64,000 bases of DNA from Actinoallomurus soli (GCF_024055715.1 NZ_JAMXMV010000017.1:62001-126000); one strand, 5' to 3'. Positions 1-8,889 are shown, counted from the stretch's first letter. Numbers and translations: made by a program. The notes: a model not told the origin generated them from the sequence alone.

Positions 1-1391
1 AGGGCATCTTCGATCCGAATGACGTGCTCAACCCCGGGGTGCTGGTGCGGCCCCGCCCGGTCGACGCCGACCTGCGGGTCCCGGCCGCCCGGCCGGTGCG
101 CAAGAGCCTCGCGCTGGCGTACCGCCACGACGGCGGCGACTTCAACCAGTCCGTGCACCGCTGCACCGGCGTGGGCAAGTGCCGCGCCGACAACACCGGG
201 TCCGGCGGCGTGATGTGCCCCTCCTACCTGGCCACCCGCGAGGAGAAGGACTCCACCCGAGGACGGGCCCGGGTCCTGCAGGAGATGGTCAACGGCTCCC
301 TCGTCTCCGGCGGATGGCGCTCGCCCGAGGTCCACGAGGCCCTCGACCTGTGCCTCTCCTGCAAGGGCTGCGCCTCGGACTGCCCGACGGGGATCGACAT
401 GGCCGCGTACAAGGCCGAGGTGCTCCACCAGAGCTACCGGGGGCGGCTTCGCCCCGCCGCGCACTACTCGCTCGGCCGGCTGCCGCTGTGGGCGCGGCTG
501 GCCGGCCGCATGCCGCGCCTCGTCAACGCGACCCTGCGGGTGCCCGGGCTGCGGCGGGCGGCGCTGGCGGTCGCCGGAGTCGACCGGCGGCGGAACCTCC
601 CGGAGTTCGCGCCGCGGACGTTCCGCGAGTGGTTCGAGCGGACCCGCGACGAGCGCCCGGCGGAGGGCCGTCCGGTCATGTTGTTCGTCGACACCTTCAC
701 CGACCACTTCGCGCCCGAGGTCGGCCGGGCGACGGTGGCCGTGCTGGAGGCCGCGGGCTACCGGCCACAGATCAGCGAGCGCCGCCAGTGCTGCGCGCTG
801 ACGTGGATCTCCACCGGCCAGCTCGACGCGGCCAAGAAGATCCTCGGCCGTACGGTCGCCGAGCTGGCCGAGGCCGCCGAGGCGGGCGTGCCGATCGTGG
901 GCATGGAGCCGTCCTGCACGGCGGTCCTGCGTTCGGACGCGCTGGAGCTGCTGGACGAGGAGGTCGCGGCGCCGGTGGCGGCGCGGACCCGCACACTGGC
1001 CGAGCTGCTGGCCGAGACCCCGGACTGGCGGCCGCCCTCGTTCGAGGGCACGACGGTGGTGGCCCAGCCGCACTGCCACCACCACGCCGTCATGGGCTGG
1101 GGCAAGGACGCCGAGATGCTGAAGCAGGCGGGCGCGGACGTCCAGCGGCTGGGCGGCTGCTGCGGCCTGGCGGGCAACTTCGGCGTGGAGAAGGGGCACT
1201 ACGACGTGTCCGTCGCCATCGCCGAGCACCAGCTGCTGCCCGCGCTGCGCGGGGCGGACGCGGAGACCGTCGTCCTCGCCGACGGCTTCTCGTGCCGCAC
1301 GCAGATCGCCGATCTGTCGCCCCGCCAGGGCGTCCACCTGGCCCAGCTCCTCGCCGAGCGGCTCGACCCGGCCGAGCGGCTCGACCCGTAA
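1..1391 (+). CDS. FAD-linked oxidase / Fe-S oxidoreductase, C-terminal part (YdiJ-like 2-hydroxyacid dehydrogenase)
   Basis: The gene enters from the left edge; the frame is already open at base 3, where the residues GIFDPNDVLNPG match the end of the FAD-binding domain of GlcD/YdiJ-type oxidases. The visible part then has a ferredoxin-like domain with two cysteine clusters (CTGVGKCR...MCPSY and CLSCKGCASDC, two 4Fe-4S sites) and a C-terminal cysteine-rich half with CC motifs (QCCALTW, GGCCGLAGNFG). This FAD plus Fe-S fusion occurs in D-lactate and D-2-hydroxyglutarate dehydrogenases that pass electrons to the respiratory chain. The ALDH7-type dehydrogenase downstream makes D-2-hydroxyglutarate, the last intermediate of one bacterial lysine route, an attractive substrate; that is inference. 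The N-terminal half lies outside the window. Confidence 0.85.
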   Translation, partial: GIFDPNDVLNPGVLVRPRPVDADLRVPAARPVRKSLALAYRHDGGDFNQSVHRCTGVGKCRADNTGSGGVMCPSYLATREEKDSTRGRARVLQEMVNGSLVSGGWRSPEVHEALDLCLSCKGCASDCPTGIDMAAYKAEVLHQSYRGRLRPAAHYSLGRLPLWARLAGRMPRLVNATLRVPGLRRAALAVAGVDRRRNLPEFAPRTFREWFERTRDERPAEGRPVMLFVDTFTDHFAPEVGRATVAVLEAAGYRPQISERRQCCALTWISTGQLDAAKKILGRTVAELAEAAEAGVPIVGMEPSCTAVLRSDALELLDEEVAAPVAARTRTLAELLAETPDWRPPSFEGTTVVAQPHCHHHAVMGWGKDAEMLKQAGADVQRLGGCCGLAGNFGVEKGHYDVSVAIAEHQLLPALRGADAETVVLADGFSCRTQIADLSPRQGVHLAQLLAERLDPAERLDP

Positions 1392-1398
1392 GCCCGGA

Positions 1399-2328
1399 AT
1401 GCTCAACCCGGTCCACCTGAGGACACTGACCGCCGTCGTGAACGCCGGGTCGTTCGCCGACGCGGCGAGGCGGCTCGGCTACACCGCCTCGGCGGTCTCC
1501 CAGCAGGTCGCGGCGCTGGAGCGGGCGGTACGGATGCCGCTGTTCGAGCGCGGCGCCCACGCGATCAGGCCCACCCCGGCCGCGCTCTACCTCGTACGGC
1601 GGGCCGCCGACGCGCTCTCCGCGCTGGACGCCCTCGAAGAGGACGCCCGCGGCATGGCGGAGGGCCGGATCGGCCGGCTGCGGCTCGGCAGCTTCCCCAC
1701 GGCCAGCCAGCGGCTCCTGCCGATCGGCCTGGCCTCCTACGCGCGGGCGTACCCGTCGGTGGAGATCCTCCTCGACGAGGGTGAGCCGGACGAGCTCATC
1801 CCGCTCGTACGTGCCGGGGAGCTCGACCTCGCGCTCGTCTACCGGTACGACCTGGTGCCACGGGCCTGGCCGGGCGACCTGGGGGAGACCCCGTTGCTGG
1901 CGGAGGATCTGCTGCTCCTGCTGCCCGAACGCCACCCGCTCGCCATCGCCGGGGCGGTCGCGCCCGGCGACCTCGGCCACGAGACGTGGGTGGCCCCTCG
2001 GGAGGGCACCGCCGGGGCGTCCTGCCTGCGCCGGCTGTGCGCCGAGGCGGGCTTCGAACCGCAGCTGGACTACCGCAGCAACGACTACGGGGTCATCCAC
2101 GGCTTCGTGCGGTCCGGTCTCGGCGTCGCGCTCGTCCCGGCGCTCGCGCACCTGCCCGGCGAGGGCGTGGTCGCGACCCGGCTCGACGGGGTGACGGCCC
2201 GCAGGCACGTCCTCGCCGCGCACCGCCCGGCGGCCGTGAACCCGGCGGTGACCGGCGCGGTGCAGACCCTGCGCCAGGCCGCCGCCCGGCTCGCGGACGA
2301 CCTCCCCGGCGTCGTCGCCGCAGCGTAG
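1399..2328 (+). CDS. LysR-family transcriptional regulator
   Basis: 309 residues, the normal LysR length. An N-terminal winged helix-turn-helix (residues about 5-62, around AARRLGYTASAVSQQVAALE) is followed by a type 2 periplasmic-binding-protein-like effector domain (about 90-300). It starts 7 nt after the oxidase stop and shares its strand, so it is probably cotranscribed rather than divergent, which is less usual for LysR regulators. Its position inside a putative lysine/aminoadipate catabolic operon suggests it senses an intermediate of that pathway; the effector cannot be read from the sequence. Confidence 0.9.
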   Translation: MLNPVHLRTLTAVVNAGSFADAARRLGYTASAVSQQVAALERAVRMPLFERGAHAIRPTPAALYLVRRAADALSALDALEEDARGMAEGRIGRLRLGSFPTASQRLLPIGLASYARAYPSVEILLDEGEPDELIPLVRAGELDLALVYRYDLVPRAWPGDLGETPLLAEDLLLLLPERHPLAIAGAVAPGDLGHETWVAPREGTAGASCLRRLCAEAGFEPQLDYRSNDYGVIHGFVRSGLGVALVPALAHLPGEGVVATRLDGVTARRHVLAAHRPAAVNPAVTGAVQTLRQAAARLADDLPGVVAAA

Positions 2329-2447
2329 GCAGCATAAGAAGTTCTTCGGCCATGCCCAGAGATGGCGGGGCTCGGCCGCTTCCTCCGGTATCGCCCGGTC
2401 CCCGATGCTGGACCCACCGAGCGAACCGAGAGGTGGGCAGCGCTGTC

Positions 2448-3596
2448 GTGAGCGATGACGTCTTCGCACTCATGGACGAGTGGGGACCCGAGAAGGTCGT
2501 CTGCGTGTCCGACCGCAGGACCGGGATGCGGGGTGTCCTCGTGCTGGACAACACCGCGCGCGGGATGGGCAAGGGCGGCACCCGGATGGGCCCCGGCGTG
2601 ACCGTCGGGCAGATCGCGCGGCTCGCCCGCACGATGACCTGGAAGTGGGCCGCCGTCGATCTGTTCCACGGCGGCGCCAAGGCCGGCATCGTGGCCGACC
2701 CCGCGGCGCCGAACAAGGAGGAGATCCTGCGCGCGTTCGCCCGGGCGCTGGCCAACGAGGTGCCGAAGGAGTACGTGTTCGGCCTCGACATGGGCCTGAC
2801 CGAGAACGACGCCGCCGTCCTCCTCGACGAGCTCGGCGACCGCGGGGCGGCCGTCGGCCTGCCCGGCGCGCTCGGCGGCTTCCCGTACGACCAGCTCGGC
2901 GTCACCGGGTACGGCGTCGCGGAGGCGGCCGACGCGGCCGCCGCCGAACTCGGCCTGGAGCTGCGCGGCGCCCGCGTCGCCGTGCAGGGACTCGGCGCGG
3001 TGGGCCGGGCCGCCGTGCGCAGGCTGGCCGAGCTCGGCGCCGTCGTGGTCGCCGCGTCCACGGTGACGGGCTGCGCGCACGACCCCGACGGCCTCGACGT
3101 GGACCGGCTCCTCGCGCTCAGCGCGGAGTTCGGCGACGACTGCGTCCGCGAGTACGGCCCGGCGGCGCCGCCCGAGCGGGCCCTGTCGGTGGAGACCGAC
3201 ATCCTCGTGCCCGCCGCCCGCGAGGACGTCATCGACGTCGACGTGGCCGGGGCGACCACCGCGAAGCTGGTCGTCGAGGGCGCGAATCTCCCGGCGACCC
3301 CCGACGCCCGCGCGATCCTGCACAAGCGGGGCGTCGCGGTGGTGCCCGACTTCATCGCCAACGCCGGTGGCATCGTCGCCGCCGCGCACTCGATGGACGC
3401 CCGGTACTCGCCGTTCCAGGTGGAGCCCGGGGACGTTTTCTCCATGATCTCCACCAAGCTGCGCGCCAACGCGGCGGCCGTGCTGCGCGAGTCGCGCCGC
3501 GCGGAGATCACCCCCCACGAGGCGGCGTACGCGCTGGCCCAGAGCCGCGTCCGCGAGGCCATGGTCCTGCGCCGCCGCGTGCCCGAGCACGTCTGA
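2448..3596 (+). CDS. Glu/Leu/Phe/Val dehydrogenase
   Basis: 382 residues from a GTG at 2448; a purine-rich GAGAGG lies about 14 nt upstream. The in-frame reading continues further upstream but those residues do not resemble the family. Dimerisation/catalytic domain: the glycine-rich GKGGTRMGPG and the Lys-containing segment HGGAKAGI (GGGKGGI in most glutamate dehydrogenases; the third Gly is Ala here). Then a Rossmann NAD domain with GLGAVGRAAV, and a C-terminal VEGANLPATPDA plus IANAGGIV. It oxidatively deaminates an amino acid, most often glutamate. In this operon it could regenerate 2-oxoglutarate after a transaminase step. The altered motif leaves substrate specificity open. Confidence 0.85.
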   Translation: MSDDVFALMDEWGPEKVVCVSDRRTGMRGVLVLDNTARGMGKGGTRMGPGVTVGQIARLARTMTWKWAAVDLFHGGAKAGIVADPAAPNKEEILRAFARALANEVPKEYVFGLDMGLTENDAAVLLDELGDRGAAVGLPGALGGFPYDQLGVTGYGVAEAADAAAAELGLELRGARVAVQGLGAVGRAAVRRLAELGAVVVAASTVTGCAHDPDGLDVDRLLALSAEFGDDCVREYGPAAPPERALSVETDILVPAAREDVIDVDVAGATTAKLVVEGANLPATPDARAILHKRGVAVVPDFIANAGGIVAAAHSMDARYSPFQVEPGDVFSMISTKLRANAAAVLRESRRAEITPHEAAYALAQSRVREAMVLRRRVPEHV

Positions 3597-3611
3597 GAAG
3601 GAGCCTGTTCG

Positions 3612-4766
3612 ATGAGTCGTGAGCTGCCCGCCCGCGCGTCCGCGGTCATCATCGGTGGCGGTTGCATGGGCGTCGCCGCGGCGTACGAGCTGGCCGCGGC
3701 GGGCGTGACCGACGTGGTCCTGATCGACAAGGGGCCGCTGGGCTCCGGCTCGACCTCCAAGGCCGCCGGGGGAGTGCGCGCGCAGTTCTCCGACCGGGTC
3801 AACATCGAGCTCGCCATCCGCAGCCTGCAGACGTTCGAGACCTTCGCCGAGCGGTTCGGGCAGGAGATCGACCTGCACAAGCCCGGGTACCTCTTCCTGC
3901 TCGACACCCCCGAGGCCGTCGCGGAGTTCGAGCGGAACGTCGCGGTCCAGAACGACCTCGGCGTGCCCAGCCGGATCATCACGCCGCGCGAGGCCGCGGA
4001 GCTGTCCCCGCTGATCGACACCGACGGGCTGCTCGCCGCGGCGTACTCGCCCACCGACGGCCACTGCACGCCCGAGTCCGTGGTCCTCGGCTACGCGGGC
4101 GCGGCCCGCCGGCACGGCGCGACGCTGCTCCCGAACTGCGCGGCGACCGGCGTCGAGACGGCCGGCGGCCGGATCGTCGCGGTGCGGACCGAGGGCGGCC
4201 GCATCGAGACCGACACCGTGATCTGCGCGGCAGGCGCCTGGTCGCGAGAGGTCGGCGAATGGGTCGGCGTCGACCTGCCGGTGACCCCGCTGCGCCGGCA
4301 GATCCTGATCAGCGAGCCGATCCCCGACCTGCCGCCGACGGCGTTCACCATCGACTTCGCCACCTCCTTCTACTTCCACCGGGAAGGGCGCGGGCTGCTG
4401 ATCGGCATGTCCGACCCCGAGGAGACGCCCGGTTTCAAGCTGGACCGCTCCGACGCCTGGCTGCCCCGCCTGGGTGAGGCCATGGCCCACCGCGCGCCCG
4501 CCCTGCTGGACGTCGGCTTCGGCACCGGCTGGGCCGGCCTGTACGAGGTGACGCCCGACCACAACGCGCTGATCGGGACCGCGGAGGGCGTCGACCGGTT
4601 CATCTACGCCACCGGCTTCTCCGGCCACGGCTTCCTGATGAGCCCGGCCGTCGGGGAGGTCGTCCGCGATCTCTACCTCGGCCGCACGCCGTTCGTCGAC
4701 GTCAGCGGCCTCGACACCCGGCGTTTCGCCCTGGCCGGGGCACGCCCCGAGCTGAATATCGTCTGA
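3612..4766 (+). CDS. FAD-dependent oxidoreductase of the DAO / sarcosine oxidase beta type
   Basis: 384 residues, ATG start with AAGGAG 8 nt upstream, 15 nt after the dehydrogenase stop. The N-terminal dinucleotide-binding fold has the ADP motif VIIGGGCMGVAAAYELA (residues about 12-28), then GSGSTSKAAGG, and near the C-terminus the FAD-contacting YATGFSGHGFLMSP. Members oxidise secondary or primary amines such as sarcosine, glycine, proline or pipecolate. Next to an ALDH7-type dehydrogenase, a role like pipecolate oxidase (AmaA), which makes piperideine-6-carboxylate, is plausible. Sequence alone does not separate it from sarcosine-type oxidases, and no small partner subunit is encoded nearby. 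Confidence 0.8.
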   Translation: MSRELPARASAVIIGGGCMGVAAAYELAAAGVTDVVLIDKGPLGSGSTSKAAGGVRAQFSDRVNIELAIRSLQTFETFAERFGQEIDLHKPGYLFLLDTPEAVAEFERNVAVQNDLGVPSRIITPREAAELSPLIDTDGLLAAAYSPTDGHCTPESVVLGYAGAARRHGATLLPNCAATGVETAGGRIVAVRTEGGRIETDTVICAAGAWSREVGEWVGVDLPVTPLRRQILISEPIPDLPPTAFTIDFATSFYFHREGRGLLIGMSDPEETPGFKLDRSDAWLPRLGEAMAHRAPALLDVGFGTGWAGLYEVTPDHNALIGTAEGVDRFIYATGFSGHGFLMSPAVGEVVRDLYLGRTPFVDVSGLDTRRFALAGARPELNIV

Positions 4767-4795
4767 GACAACCGACTACCCGAGGGAGAACCCTG

Positions 4796-6328
4796 ATGGT
4801 GACCACGCTGCCCGGCACCGACGAGCTGGCCGCGCTGGCGCGAGAGACCGCGAAGCGCTGCGGTGTGGACGTGGACGCGCTCGGCGCCGGCGTCGACACC
4901 ACCTCGCCGATCAACGGCGAGCGCCTGGCCGCCTTCCGGTGGGTCGACGCCGGCGCCGTCGACGACGCCGTCGCGCGGGCCCGGGAGGCGTTCCTCGCCT
5001 GGCGCCGGGTCCCCGCGCCGGTCCGGGGCGCGCTGGTCAAGCGGTTCGGCCGGCTGCTCACCGAGCACAAGGAGGACCTCGCCACGCTGATCACCCTGGA
5101 GGTCGGGAAGATCACCTCCGAGGCGCTCGGTGAGGTCCAGGAGATGATCGACATCTGCGACTACGCCCTCGGCCTGTCCCGCCAGCTGTACGGGCGCACG
5201 ATCAGCTCCGAGCGGCCGGGCCACCGGCTCATGGAGACCTGGCACCCGCTGGGCGTCGTCGGAGTGATCAGCGCGTTCAACTTCCCCGCGGCCGTATGGT
5301 CGTGGAACACCGCGATCGCCCTCGTCTGCGGCGACCCGGTCGTCTGGAAGCCGTCCGAGCTCGCCCCGCTCACCGCCCTGGCGTGCGCGGCGATCCTGGA
5401 CCGCGCCGCGGCCGAGGAGGGCGCCCCCGAGAACCTGAGCCAGGTCCTCGTCGGCGGCCCCGAGGTCGGCGAGGCTCTGGTCGACCACCCGGGGATCGCC
5501 CTGGTCAGCGCGACGGGCTCGACCCGCATGGGCCGCGCGGTCGGCCCGCGCGTCGCGGAGCGCTTCGGGCGCTCTCTGCTCGAACTCGGCGGCAACAACG
5601 CCGCCATCGTCTGCCCCTCGGCCGACCTGGACCTCACCGTGCGCGGCATCGTGTTCTCCGCCGCCGGCACGGCCGGCCAGCGCTGCACGACCATGCGCCG
5701 CGTCATCGCCCACACCGACGTCGTCGGTGAGCTCGTCGGCCGCCTCGCCGACGCGTACGCCCGCCTCCCGATCGGCAACCCGCTCACAGCCGGCACGCTG
5801 GTCGGGCCGCTCATCGGCGAGCGCGCGTACGAGGCGATGCGCGGCGCGCTGGACGCGGCCGTCGCCCAGGGCGGCACGCTGGTGGCCGGCGGCGGGCGCA
5901 GGTTCGCGGACCAGGCCCCGGGCGCGTACTACGCCGAGCCCGCGTTGGTCCGGATGCCGGAGCAGACCGAGATCGTCACGCAGGAGACCTTCGCCCCGAT
6001 CCTGTACGTCATGCCGTACGAGAGCCTGGAGGAGGCGATCGCGCTCAACAACGCGGTGCCCCAGGGCCTGTCGTCCAGCATCTTCACCCGCGACCAGGCC
6101 GAGGCGGAGCTGTTCGTCTCGCCGGAGGGCTCCGACTGCGGCATCGTCAACGTCAACATCGGCACCTCCGGCGCCGAGATCGGCGGCGCGTTCGGCGGAG
6201 AGAAGGAGACCGGCGGCGGCCGCGAGTCCGGCTCCGACGCCTGGCGCGGCTACATGCGCCGCGCCACGAACACCATCAACTACTCCGGCGAACTCCCGTT
6301 GGCCCAGGGCGTCGAATTCACCGTCTGA
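4796..6328 (+). CDS. amaB: ALDH7-type aldehyde dehydrogenase (piperideine-6-carboxylate / 2-aminoadipate semialdehyde dehydrogenase)
   Basis: 510 residues, ATG with GAGGGAG at good spacing. The nucleophile lies in GTAGQRCTTMRR, the general-base Glu in LELGGNNA. The C-terminal signature SGAEIGGAFGGEKETGGGRE and the following SGSDAWRGYMRRATNTINYS closely match ALDH7A1/antiquitin and bacterial AmaB/Pcd enzymes rather than generic aldehyde dehydrogenases. These enzymes oxidise 2-aminoadipate-6-semialdehyde, in equilibrium with piperideine-6-carboxylate, to 2-aminoadipate with NAD(P). It is the most specific marker that this operon serves lysine or pipecolate breakdown. It is the last gene before a strong hairpin. 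Confidence 0.85.
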   Translation: MVTTLPGTDELAALARETAKRCGVDVDALGAGVDTTSPINGERLAAFRWVDAGAVDDAVARAREAFLAWRRVPAPVRGALVKRFGRLLTEHKEDLATLITLEVGKITSEALGEVQEMIDICDYALGLSRQLYGRTISSERPGHRLMETWHPLGVVGVISAFNFPAAVWSWNTAIALVCGDPVVWKPSELAPLTALACAAILDRAAAEEGAPENLSQVLVGGPEVGEALVDHPGIALVSATGSTRMGRAVGPRVAERFGRSLLELGGNNAAIVCPSADLDLTVRGIVFSAAGTAGQRCTTMRRVIAHTDVVGELVGRLADAYARLPIGNPLTAGTLVGPLIGERAYEAMRGALDAAVAQGGTLVAGGGRRFADQAPGAYYAEPALVRMPEQTEIVTQETFAPILYVMPYESLEEAIALNNAVPQGLSSSIFTRDQAEAELFVSPEGSDCGIVNVNIGTSGAEIGGAFGGEKETGGGRESGSDAWRGYMRRATNTINYSGELPLAQGVEFTV

Positions 6329-6338
6329 CCGAGCGTCT

Positions 6339-6361
6339 GGCCCGCCAAGGCCCGGCGGGCC
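6339..6361 (+). terminator. hairpin terminator after the lysine-type operon
   Basis: Perfect 8-bp inverted repeat GGCCCGCC / GGCGGGCC around a 7-nt loop, 10 nt after the aldehyde dehydrogenase stop. There is no T-tract, as is common for actinomycete terminators. Confidence 0.6.
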
Positions 6362-6643
6362 GGACGTCGGGCCGGTCCCGCGAGCCGTCGGACAGCGCAG
6401 CCCGGCCGGGCGCGTCGTACGAAGGGGGGTGCAAGGCCGCCCTGCGCGACGCGCGAAGTCCCTGAGCCGGGTCGGTGGGCCACTGTGACGCCGGTGTTGA
6501 CGTCACAGGCCCGGCGAACCGGTCATTGATTCGTCAGCGTCGACGGCAAGGAGACCACAACGGCGGCACCGCGACCACGGCGACGGCGACGCCCCCGCGC
6601 GCAGGAGGCGGCCGCCTTAGAGCACGGATAAGGATCGCACGCC
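6362..6643. other. non-coding spacer with an inverted repeat
   Basis: No convincing gene. It contains a perfect 7-bp inverted repeat TGTGACG ... CGTCACA with a 10-nt centre at 6484-6507, about 135 nt upstream of the small frameshifted gene. It could be a regulator site or a hairpin; the spacing is longer than in CRP/GlxR sites (TGTGA-N6-TCACA). Confidence 0.4.
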
Positions 6644-6945
6644 ATGGGTGTTCTCGCCGACTACTTCACGGTGAACTCCGAGGCGTCGGCCCGGCTGGCG
6701 GGCGTGACCTCAGCGAGTTCGGTGACAGCGGAGTCGTCACCGACGACGGCGAGGGGGCGGTCGTGGAGCGGATGGCACCGGATACCGTGGCCGCGCTCGC
6801 GGCCGTAGACGACGCGAGGCTGCACGGCTACGCAGAGGACGAACTGCTCGATGCGTTCGAACTCGAACGCATCACGGACCTGCGGAACCCGGCCCGCGAG
6901 GCGATGCGACTCAAACAGGGGATGTATCGCTGGATGTGCGTCTGA
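6644..6945 (+). pseudogene. small hypothetical gene interrupted by a -1 frameshift
   Basis: From ATG 6644 one frame reads MGVLADYFTVNSEASARLAG; near 6706 it turns into nonsense, while the frame one base back continues with DLSEFGDSGVVTDDGEG and on to a plausible end, ...KQGMYRWMCV, stopping at 6945. Joined at 6706 the product would be about 100 residues. The beginning and end resemble small actinomycete proteins of unknown function that start MxVLxDYF and end in an aromatic-rich tail. The shift may be a real mutation or a lost base in the assembly. The last 35 nt overlap the 3' end of the convergent pentapeptide-repeat gene. Confidence 0.55.
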
Positions 6946-7729
6946 GCGCCTCGAACAGCTCCCTGCGAAGCGGCGGCGGCAGCTTGCGGCCCATGTCGTT
7001 CGGGCTCACCAGCGCCTGATCGCCGGTCCGACCCCGCGCTGTGAGAACGAGCCACTTCAGGCTCGAGCGTGCCTCCTCCCGGTAGTGCGCGTCCGGCCAC
7101 CGCTCCACCAACGGCAGCACCGCCGCCACCCGCTCGCTGATCCGGTCGACGAGCGCGTAGTCGGGCGGGCCGGGCCAACGCTGAGCCCGCAGGTCGATGT
7201 CGTGGAAGGCGATGTGGTCGAGCTCGGCGCCGGTGAAGTCGTTACCGGCGAAGTCGTTGTGACTCCTGCCCAGCGCGGCCTGATGCTGGGCCGGACGGCC
7301 CCAGAAGTCGATGTTCTTCACCGGGCCGAGGAAGGCGCAGTCGACGAACTCGGCGCTGGAGGTGAACACCTGCTCCCTGAGACGGGAACGGTCGAACACG
7401 CAACCTTCGAACCGGACGTTGCCGAAGAAGACCTTCCTCGCGAAGCGTGTACGCCGGAACACGCAGGTCCGGAAGACCGACTGCGGCCAGTTCCTTCCGT
7501 CCCACGGTCCTCGCACGCAGGTGGCGCCCATCGACAATCGGTCGAAGGCGGTCCCGGAGAAGTCGCATCCCTCGAACTCACTGCCGTGGACCATGAAGTC
7601 GGTGAACTCCATGGCGGAGAAGCTCACGTCCACCATCCGTGCCCGGTCGAAGATCACGGCGGACACTCCGGCGGGCAGGTCGAATCGTCCGCCCCGGAGT
7701 TCTCCGCGGGCGGTCACGCGATCGTGCAT
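6911..7729 (-). CDS. pentapeptide-repeat protein
   Basis: 272 residues from ATG at 7729 (MHDRVTARGE); the frame is open further upstream but those residues are an Arg/Pro-rich non-family stretch. Residues about 20-150 show the A(D/N)LXX-like period of right-handed quadrilateral beta-helices, for example FEGCDFSGTAF, FRTCVFRRTRF, FEGCVFDRSRL, FVDCAF. A helical tail follows. Such proteins may mimic DNA or act as scaffolds; no catalytic motif is visible. It lies 41 nt downstream of the LacI regulator on the same strand, so it could be read through from that operon, but I see no functional link. Confidence 0.75.
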   Translation of the reverse strand: MHDRVTARGELRGGRFDLPAGVSAVIFDRARMVDVSFSAMEFTDFMVHGSEFEGCDFSGTAFDRLSMGATCVRGPWDGRNWPQSVFRTCVFRRTRFARKVFFGNVRFEGCVFDRSRLREQVFTSSAEFVDCAFLGPVKNIDFWGRPAQHQAALGRSHNDFAGNDFTGAELDHIAFHDIDLRAQRWPGPPDYALVDRISERVAAVLPLVERWPDAHYREEARSSLKWLVLTARGRTGDQALVSPNDMGRKLPPPLRRELFEALRRTSSDTSPV

Positions 7730-7770
7730 GTGCGGAGTCTCGCAGTCGGCACCGACAGGCGAAGCGGACG

Positions 7771-8889
7771 TCAGCGGGAGGGGGCGACGCTGTCGCGTTC
7801 CAGGAATCGGGCCGGGACGACGGTGCGGCGGCCGCGGGCGTCGGCCTCCGGGGCGCCGTTCCGGGCTATCTGGGCGAACAGCTGCTCGGCGGCGGCGCGG
7901 CCCATCTCGTACGACGGCTGCACGACGACGGAGATCCGGGGGCGGACCAGGGTGGTCCACTCCAGGTCGTCGAAGCCGAGCAGGGAGATGTCGCCGGGGA
8001 TGGCGATGCCACGCTCGGAGAGCAGTGAGAACGCGCTCTTGGTCATGTAGCTGTCGGCCGTGAACAGCGCGGTCGGCGGGTCCTCGAGCTCGAGCATCGT
8101 CTGTACCGCCTGCATGCGGCGCTTCGGCTCGTCGTGCGGGACGAGGGCGATGAGGTCGCGGTCGGGGTGGATGCCCGCCGCGGACAGGGCCCGCAGGTAG
8201 CCGCGCACCCGGTCGTGGGAGGGCCGGGACGGGCCGGCGACGCTCGCGCGTACCTTGCCGATGCGCAGCGCGGGCGGCTCCTCGGGCTGGACGGAGCAGA
8301 GGAGGGCGATGCGGCGGTGGCCGAGGCCGATGAGGTGGCCGATCGCGGCGGCGGTCGCGGCCTCGTTGTCGGCGACGACGCTGTCGATGCCGCTGTCGCT
8401 GAGCTGGCGGTCGAGGGAGACGACGGGGACGCCGGCGCGGGTGACGGCGTCGATGTGGCCGTGTTCGCGCACCGCGATCGGGGTGATGATGATGCCGTCG
8501 ACCTTGTGCGACAGCAGGACCTTGGTGGCCTGTCGTTCCTGGCTCGCCCGGTCGTCGGTGTTCATGACGATGACCTGGGAGCCCTCGCGCAGCGCCACGT
8601 CGCAGATGCCGCGCATGGCGGCGGAGAAGAACGCGTCGGAGATGTCGGCGCAGACGAAGCCGATGACGTCGGACTTTCCGCTGCGCATCGTACGGGCGAT
8701 GCGGTCCGGCTCGTAGCCGAGCTCGCGGACCGCCTGGTTCACCCGCTCGATGACCTCCTGGCTGGAGTAGCCGTATCCGCCGAGCACGCGGGAGGCGGTC
8801 GCCCGTGAGACGCCGGCGCGCTTCGCGACGTCGTTGATGTTGGGCCGCGACCGCTTGGGGCGTTCCCGGGAGCCGGGTTCAGTCGCCAC
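7771..8889 (-). CDS. LacI-family regulator of the fructosamine operon
   Basis: 372 residues from a GTG with AAGGA 7 nt upstream. An N-terminal LacI helix-turn-helix (residues about 17-40: INDVAKRAGVSRATASRVLG, hinge helix afterwards) precedes a sugar-binding periplasmic-protein-like domain (about 75-345, ending around ISLLGFDDLEWTTLVRPRIS). It is the last gene of the run that starts with the deglycase at 14433, 36 nt behind the ornithine-cyclodeaminase-like gene. This makes it the natural regulator of that operon, with the LacI-type site at 14448-14461 as its likely target. The inducer is probably a fructosamine or its phosphate (inference). Confidence 0.9.
   Translation of the reverse strand: MATEPGSRERPKRSRPNINDVAKRAGVSRATASRVLGGYGYSSQEVIERVNQAVRELGYEPDRIARTMRSGKSDVIGFVCADISDAFFSAAMRGICDVALREGSQVIVMNTDDRASQERQATKVLLSHKVDGIIITPIAVREHGHIDAVTRAGVPVVSLDRQLSDSGIDSVVADNEAATAAAIGHLIGLGHRRIALLCSVQPEEPPALRIGKVRASVAGPSRPSHDRVRGYLRALSAAGIHPDRDLIALVPHDEPKRRMQAVQTMLELEDPPTALFTADSYMTKSAFSLLSERGIAIPGDISLLGFDDLEWTTLVRPRISVVVQPSYEMGRAAAEQLFAQIARNGAPEADARGRRTVVPARFLERDSVAPSR

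Noticed and set aside
1090-2469. Long open frame on the minus strand across the oxidase and LysR genes
   Set aside because: Arg/Pro/Gly-rich shadow of GC-rich coding DNA; the plus-strand proteins have full family motifs.
2085-4628. 847-codon open frame on the minus strand
   Set aside because: Antisense shadow of the dehydrogenase and FAD oxidase; composition (His, Arg, Gly, Asp) is typical of such shadows.
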